Source: CAYFIW01 sp964500645
GTDB lineage: Bacteria > Chloroflexota > Dehalococcoidia > Lucifugimonadales > UBA826
Assembly: GCA_964500645.1 (NCBI GenBank)
Contig: CAZCOH010000062.1
Coordinates: 1 to 9,137, forward strand
Length of the DNA stretch: 9,137 nt
Reading direction: 5' to 3'
Shown here: piece by piece, positions 5,422-9,137 of the stretch
Layout of the letters: each line of letters opens with the position of its first letter
How positions within the stretch are numbered: position 1 is the first letter of the stretch
Translations under genes and position numbers: made by a program
The notes under the pieces: generated by a model
Database searches by the model: none
What the model was told of the DNA's origin: nothing
What the model saw: only the letters and a program-made list of their open reading frames with translations

Positions 5422-8001
5422 ATGGCTTTTGAAAACAGGTTGATTCTACCGGAAAATGTAACCCCAGTTAACTACAAACTACGCCTAAATCCCGACCTAA
5501 CTAAGTTTAATTTTTGTGGCGAAGTTTCAATTAAAGTAACAATTAAAACCCCTACGCATGAGATAGTCCTGAATTCTGCTGAATTGGAAATAGAAAATGT
5601 ATCGGTAGTTGCAGGGCAAAACGAAGTTAATATTTCAGAATTCAGATTGGATGAAGATACAGAGACTCTTCACATAATAACAACTGACATATTCCCGGCT
5701 GGGGACTCAAACATTGATATCCGGTATAAAGGGGAATTAAACGATAGACTTCTGGGGTTTTACAGAAGCAGTTATGAGGATCAAAATGGCGATCAGCGAT
5801 TTTTGGCTGCTACTCAATTCGAATCGACAGATGCAAGAAGAGCATTCCCATGCTGGGATGAGCCTGAAAGAAAATCCACTTTTGACGTCACTCTAACCGT
5901 AAGGCAAGAATTCACAGCAGTGTCCAACATGCCTATAGTATCGGAAACAATTAATGATGACGGCACAAAATCTCTAGATTTTGACACGACCCCCAAAATG
6001 TCCACTTATTTACTTGCTTTTATCGTTGGTGACATAGCCTGCATTGAAAAGAAATCAAAAAGCGGGACTTTGATGAGGGTATGGACAACCAGTGGTAAAG
6101 AAAGCCAAGGCCAATTTGCTCTTGAAACATCTTTAGACCTACTCGATTTTTACAATGAATACTTTGGCATTCCATTCCCACTCCCAAAACTAGATCATTT
6201 GGCTATACCTGATTTCGCTGCAGGAGCAATGGAAAATTGGGGGGCAATTACATATAGAGAGGTCGCTCTACTAGTGGACCCTGAGAACAGCTCAGCTGGC
6301 ACACGTCAGATTGTAGCCTCGATCATTTCGCATGAAATGGCCCATATGTGGTTTGGCGATCTTGTAACCATGAAATGGTGGAACGACCTGTGGTTAAACG
6401 AAAGCTTCGCCTCATGGATGGGAGATAAAGCTGTTGATGCCATCCACCCTGAGTGGGAGATGTGGACACAATTTCTCACTGCAGATACAGCATCAGCTTT
6501 CAACCTGGATGGGTTATCAAACTCACATCCTATAGAGCAAGAAGTCAATAATCCGGCCGAAATCGGCCAGCTTTTTGATGCCATAAGTTACAGCAAGGGC
6601 GGTTCGGTGCTCCGTATGTTAGAAGACTACCTCGGACCCAAAGACTTCCAGAATGGTATCAGACACTATATGGAGAAACATTCCTACAAAAACGCGGAAA
6701 CAAAAGACCTTTGGGATTCTCTAGCCCATGCATCAGGAAAACCAGTTGAACAAGTCATGAATTCCTGGGTACAACAAACAGGATTTCCCGTAATTAACGT
6801 GGCCAAAAAAGAAGGATCTTTATCAGTTAATCAAAATCGCTTTTTATACGAGAACATACTTGATGATCGATCCGTCAAAGACAAAACAAAATGGCAAATT
6901 CCTTTGAACGTAGGGTTCCACGGTGAAACTTCTCGAATATCCGTACTATTTGCCGACGAAACCACAGAAATTAATCTTTCGGACGAAATCGGAGAATGGT
7001 TTAAACTTAATCCAGATCAAACTGGCTTCTACAGGGTAAACTACGAATCTGCAGATATCCTTAATTTCAAAAAAGCAATTCAAAATGGCACTTTGCCTCC
7101 TCGTGACCGCCTAGGACTACAAGGTGACGCTTTTGCATTATGTAAAGCGGGTTATACGTCCCCAAAAACCTTCCTCAACCTTGCAGAAGCGTATTCGGGT
7201 GAAACTGATGCTTCAGTACTATCTGATCTTTCAAACGGACTCAGGAACATTGAAAACTTAATAGAAACATTTGATTTCCATGAGACATTTAGGGAATTTT
7301 GCAGAGGCATTTTTCTTAACACATACAAAACCACGGGTTGGGATAAAAAACCTAACGAAGGTCATTTGGAAAGCCTATTGAGAAGTACTGCATTATCCAA
7401 TCTGGGGCACTACGGGGAGCCTGAAGTACTAGCAGAAGCAAAAAAAAGATTTGAGCTTTATTGCACAGACACAAATTTAGTACATCCTGATTTAAGATCT
7501 TTAGTGTTTCAACTTACAGCCAGTCAGGGTGGCCAAGATACCTACGAAAAAATGTGGGAGCTTGAAAAATCTGCGACATTGCAAGAGGAAAAAGTAAGAC
7601 TTCATGGGGCATTGGCAAGTTTTCAAGACGAATATTTGCAAAAACAAACCTTGAAGAGATCACTTACAAGCGATATACGCGTACAGGACAGCATCAGGGT
7701 AATAGTTGCTGTTTCTTCCACTCAAAAAGGAAGAGCATTGGCATGGGAATTCATTCGCACTAATTGGAGTGAAATCGACAGGAGATATGGAGACGGAGGT
7801 TTTGCATTAATGCGACTAGTATCATTAGTCTCGGGCTTTACTACCACTGAAAGACTTAAAGAGGTTTCACAATTCTTTAATGATAATCCTACCCCAGCCG
7901 CAGAAAGGACAATTAAACAGGCGAAGGAAAGAATAGAGCTCAACATATCGTGGCTATCAAAATATCAAGATGAAATTAAAGATTTTCTTGGGAAAATCTG
8001 A
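5422..8001 (+). CDS. M1 family zinc aminopeptidase (APN/PSA-type)
   Basis: This 859-residue metallopeptidase removes N-terminal amino acids from peptides. The N-terminal beta domain (about 8-200) includes QFESTDARRAFPCWDEPE (132-149). The catalytic domain has GAMENWG (268-274), which binds the substrate amino terminus, the zinc motif HEMAH (304-308) and the third ligand Glu327 in LWLNESFASWM. Tyr390 in ISYSKGG is the likely transition-state tyrosine. An ERAP1-like C-terminal domain starts near WFKLNPDQTGFYRVNYE (526-542) and runs almost to the end. All catalytic residues are present. No signal peptide or membrane helix is seen, so it is probably cytoplasmic and works in peptide turnover or scavenging. 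It resembles the APN/puromycin-sensitive/tricorn-factor branch, so I do not call it pepN. ATG at 5422 has only a weak GAG nearby, 11 bases upstream. Confidence 0.95.
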   Translation: MAFENRLILPENVTPVNYKLRLNPDLTKFNFCGEVSIKVTIKTPTHEIVLNSAELEIENVSVVAGQNEVNISEFRLDEDTETLHIITTDIFPAGDSNIDIRYKGELNDRLLGFYRSSYEDQNGDQRFLAATQFESTDARRAFPCWDEPERKSTFDVTLTVRQEFTAVSNMPIVSETINDDGTKSLDFDTTPKMSTYLLAFIVGDIACIEKKSKSGTLMRVWTTSGKESQGQFALETSLDLLDFYNEYFGIPFPLPKLDHLAIPDFAAGAMENWGAITYREVALLVDPENSSAGTRQIVASIISHEMAHMWFGDLVTMKWWNDLWLNESFASWMGDKAVDAIHPEWEMWTQFLTADTASAFNLDGLSNSHPIEQEVNNPAEIGQLFDAISYSKGGSVLRMLEDYLGPKDFQNGIRHYMEKHSYKNAETKDLWDSLAHASGKPVEQVMNSWVQQTGFPVINVAKKEGSLSVNQNRFLYENILDDRSVKDKTKWQIPLNVGFHGETSRISVLFADETTEINLSDEIGEWFKLNPDQTGFYRVNYESADILNFKKAIQNGTLPPRDRLGLQGDAFALCKAGYTSPKTFLNLAEAYSGETDASVLSDLSNGLRNIENLIETFDFHETFREFCRGIFLNTYKTTGWDKKPNEGHLESLLRSTALSNLGHYGEPEVLAEAKKRFELYCTDTNLVHPDLRSLVFQLTASQGGQDTYEKMWELEKSATLQEEKVRLHGALASFQDEYLQKQTLKRSLTSDIRVQDSIRVIVAVSSTQKGRALAWEFIRTNWSEIDRRYGDGGFALMRLVSLVSGFTTTERLKEVSQFFNDNPTPAAERTIKQAKERIELNISWLSKYQDEIKDFLGKI
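7980..7999. other. 8-bp hairpin across the M1 aminopeptidase stop codon
   Basis: AGATTTTC (7980-7987), loop TTGG, and GAAAATCT (7992-7999) form a perfect but AT-rich stem. It covers the last codons and the first base of the TGA stop. No T run follows on the plus strand, so it may be a weak 3'-end structure rather than a terminator, or coincidence. Confidence 0.35.
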
Positions 8002-8004
8002 ATT

Positions 8005-8035
8005 AAAAAAACAGGGATTTAAATTTTACATCCCT
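8005..8035 (-). terminator. Intrinsic terminator of the M20 amidohydrolase gene
   Basis: On the minus strand AGGGAT (8035-8030) pairs with ATCCCT (8018-8013). The loop AT bases can extend the stem past one mismatch. After a single G comes a run of seven T (8011-8005). This is a standard stem plus U-tract. The left arm overlaps the last Gly and Met codons, and the TAA stop lies in the loop, so the terminator begins inside the coding sequence. It also shields the convergent M1 gene from antisense transcription. Confidence 0.65.
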
Positions 8036-9137
8036 TCATAAAATTCCTCGCAAAAACGGGATCTTTGATTAGCAACATAATCGGCAGTAGACAATTCAGG
8101 AACAAATTTATCTAAAATTCCTGAGGCTCTTTGGGAATGATTGCTCAGCAAGTCAATAACTGTAGCTGCCATGGCTTTTGCTGGATTAATAACACCTTGA
8201 ACATAGTCCTGTATCAAATAATCAATCCCATGTCCTGATCCGGTCGCGCATCCGGTATATGGATGAATGACTGGCATAATATGACTCAAATCTCCTAAAT
8301 CAGTACTACCTCCACGATTTACAGTATCAGCATTAATTCTCACAGCGCCCGTGCCTACAATTGCGCTCGCATTGGAGGAAAACAAATCAGATAATTCCCG
8401 ATTATTTATCAGGGGCAGATAACCTGGTATTGTGACAATTTCAACATTTGCTCCTATGGCTAGAGCACCAGCTCGCAAGCATCTATCCATCTTTTCATTC
8501 GCATCTTCTATGGCATCCATAGAAGCACCTCTAACTCTACCTTCATATTTAACTTCAGACGGTATAGAACTAACTGATACCCCTCCACTAGTCATAATTC
8601 CATGCAATCTAACAGTTTCCTCATCCTGAAAAGTCTCTCTTTGGGTATTCAATGCATTTAAAGCTATGATTGCTGCTTGCAGAGCATTAACTCCATTGTG
8701 GGGCGCACCACCGGCGTGAGCAGCCTTACCCAGAAATCTAATGAATTTAACAAAGTGACCATTCGTAGTTCCGCCAAGCAAAAATTTGGTATTACCTACG
8801 TGGCTAGTATGAGTCATCATTGCCATATCGATATCAGAAAATTCCCCCAGACGGATAAACTCCTGTTTTCCAGACATAAATTCGATTTGATTACTCTTGT
8901 GAAGTCCTAAACGATATTCAACATCTATAAACTCTTCTGCAGGAAGCGCCATAAAAGCGATTCTACCGGACAAATTCTCCAATATGCCGGAAGCTTTTAA
9001 CCCTACGGCAACTCCAATCATCATTCCTATTTGGCAATGATGGCCGCAAGCGTGAGCAGCTGATGTAGATGGATCAGCATGTGCATGCCCTTCTACACGA
9101 ACTGAATCCAACTCACCAATAACTGCAATGGTGGGGC
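8026..9137 (-). CDS. M20 family metallo-amidohydrolase, AbgB-like (5' end missing)
   Basis: The reading frame stays open to the right edge, where it encodes PTIAVIGELDSV, a typical M20 strand ahead of the metal site. The true start is therefore outside the window; an in-frame TTG at 9111 is internal. Metal-site features are AHACGHH (usually HACGHD), LPAEEF with the catalytic and ligand glutamates, and a late GSGHGIDY histidine. The lid/dimerisation domain has GKAAHAGGAPHNGVNALQA. The segment GGSTDLGDLSHIMP recalls the STDVGDVS stretch of the p-aminobenzoyl-glutamate hydrolase subunit AbgB. The family hydrolyses amide bonds of N-acylated amino acids or related compounds; the substrate here is unknown. 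No membrane segment is visible in the part present. It ends at a TAA within its own terminator and converges with the M1 peptidase, 24 bases away. Confidence 0.9.
   Translation of the reverse strand, partial: PTIAVIGELDSVRVEGHAHADPSTSAAHACGHHCQIGMMIGVAVGLKASGILENLSGRIAFMALPAEEFIDVEYRLGLHKSNQIEFMSGKQEFIRLGEFSDIDMAMMTHTSHVGNTKFLLGGTTNGHFVKFIRFLGKAAHAGGAPHNGVNALQAAIIALNALNTQRETFQDEETVRLHGIMTSGGVSVSSIPSEVKYEGRVRGASMDAIEDANEKMDRCLRAGALAIGANVEIVTIPGYLPLINNRELSDLFSSNASAIVGTGAVRINADTVNRGGSTDLGDLSHIMPVIHPYTGCATGSGHGIDYLIQDYVQGVINPAKAMAATVIDLLSNHSQRASGILDKFVPELSTADYVANQRSRFCEEFYEGM

Noticed and set aside
9109..9111. TTG as the real start of the M20 gene
   Set aside because: The frame continues to the window edge and encodes a conserved M20 strand, so the TTG is internal.

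Overview
This AT-rich bacterial window carries seven genes plus the last few codons of an eighth, all ordinary chromosomal genes with no mobile element, CRISPR array, tRNA or rRNA that I can see. The family mix is an aromatic-amino-acid block, an F420-type luciferase-like oxidoreductase of the MSMEG_2256 kind, a CaiD-like crotonase, an APN/PSA-type M1 aminopeptidase and an AbgB-like M20 amidohydrolase. Together with the low GC, this suggests a Chloroflexota (Dehalococcoidia/SAR202-like) genome. That assignment is inferred from gene style and was not tested by any search.

Layout, left to right. Bases 2-76 are the 3' end of a gene encoding a Gly/Cys-rich tail, far more GC-rich than anything else here. 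It is followed by a perfect 20-bp inverted repeat (113-168) and a gene-free leader up to about 376. A plus-strand operon follows: a TyrA-like dehydrogenase (377-1378), aroA (EPSP synthase, 1394-2698) and gmk (guanylate kinase, 2710-3324), with gaps of 15 and 11 bases. Converging on gmk is a minus-strand luciferase-like oxidoreductase (3351-4370). It diverges from a crotonase gene (4590-5372) across a 219-bp region with candidate promoters for both and a tandem 11-bp repeat. The crotonase is followed by a large M1 aminopeptidase (5422-8001). An M20 amidohydrolase converges on that gene from the right (8026 to beyond 9137, 5' end missing), and its intrinsic terminator overlaps its own stop codon.

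Functionally, aroA makes EPSP on the way to chorismate, and the TyrA-like protein would nominally take prephenate or arogenate towards tyrosine. gmk supplies GDP for nucleotide synthesis. The F420-type oxidoreductase and the crotonase fit oxidation of small organic acids or CoA thioesters, and the M1 and M20 enzymes fit peptide or amide scavenging.

The most interesting observation is the TyrA-like protein. Its ORF is intact and it sits in the right operon, yet the family's catalytic and substrate-binding motifs (HPMAG, SHLP, FRDxTR) are nearly all replaced while the nucleotide-binding half is intact. I found no clear new multi-gene system.
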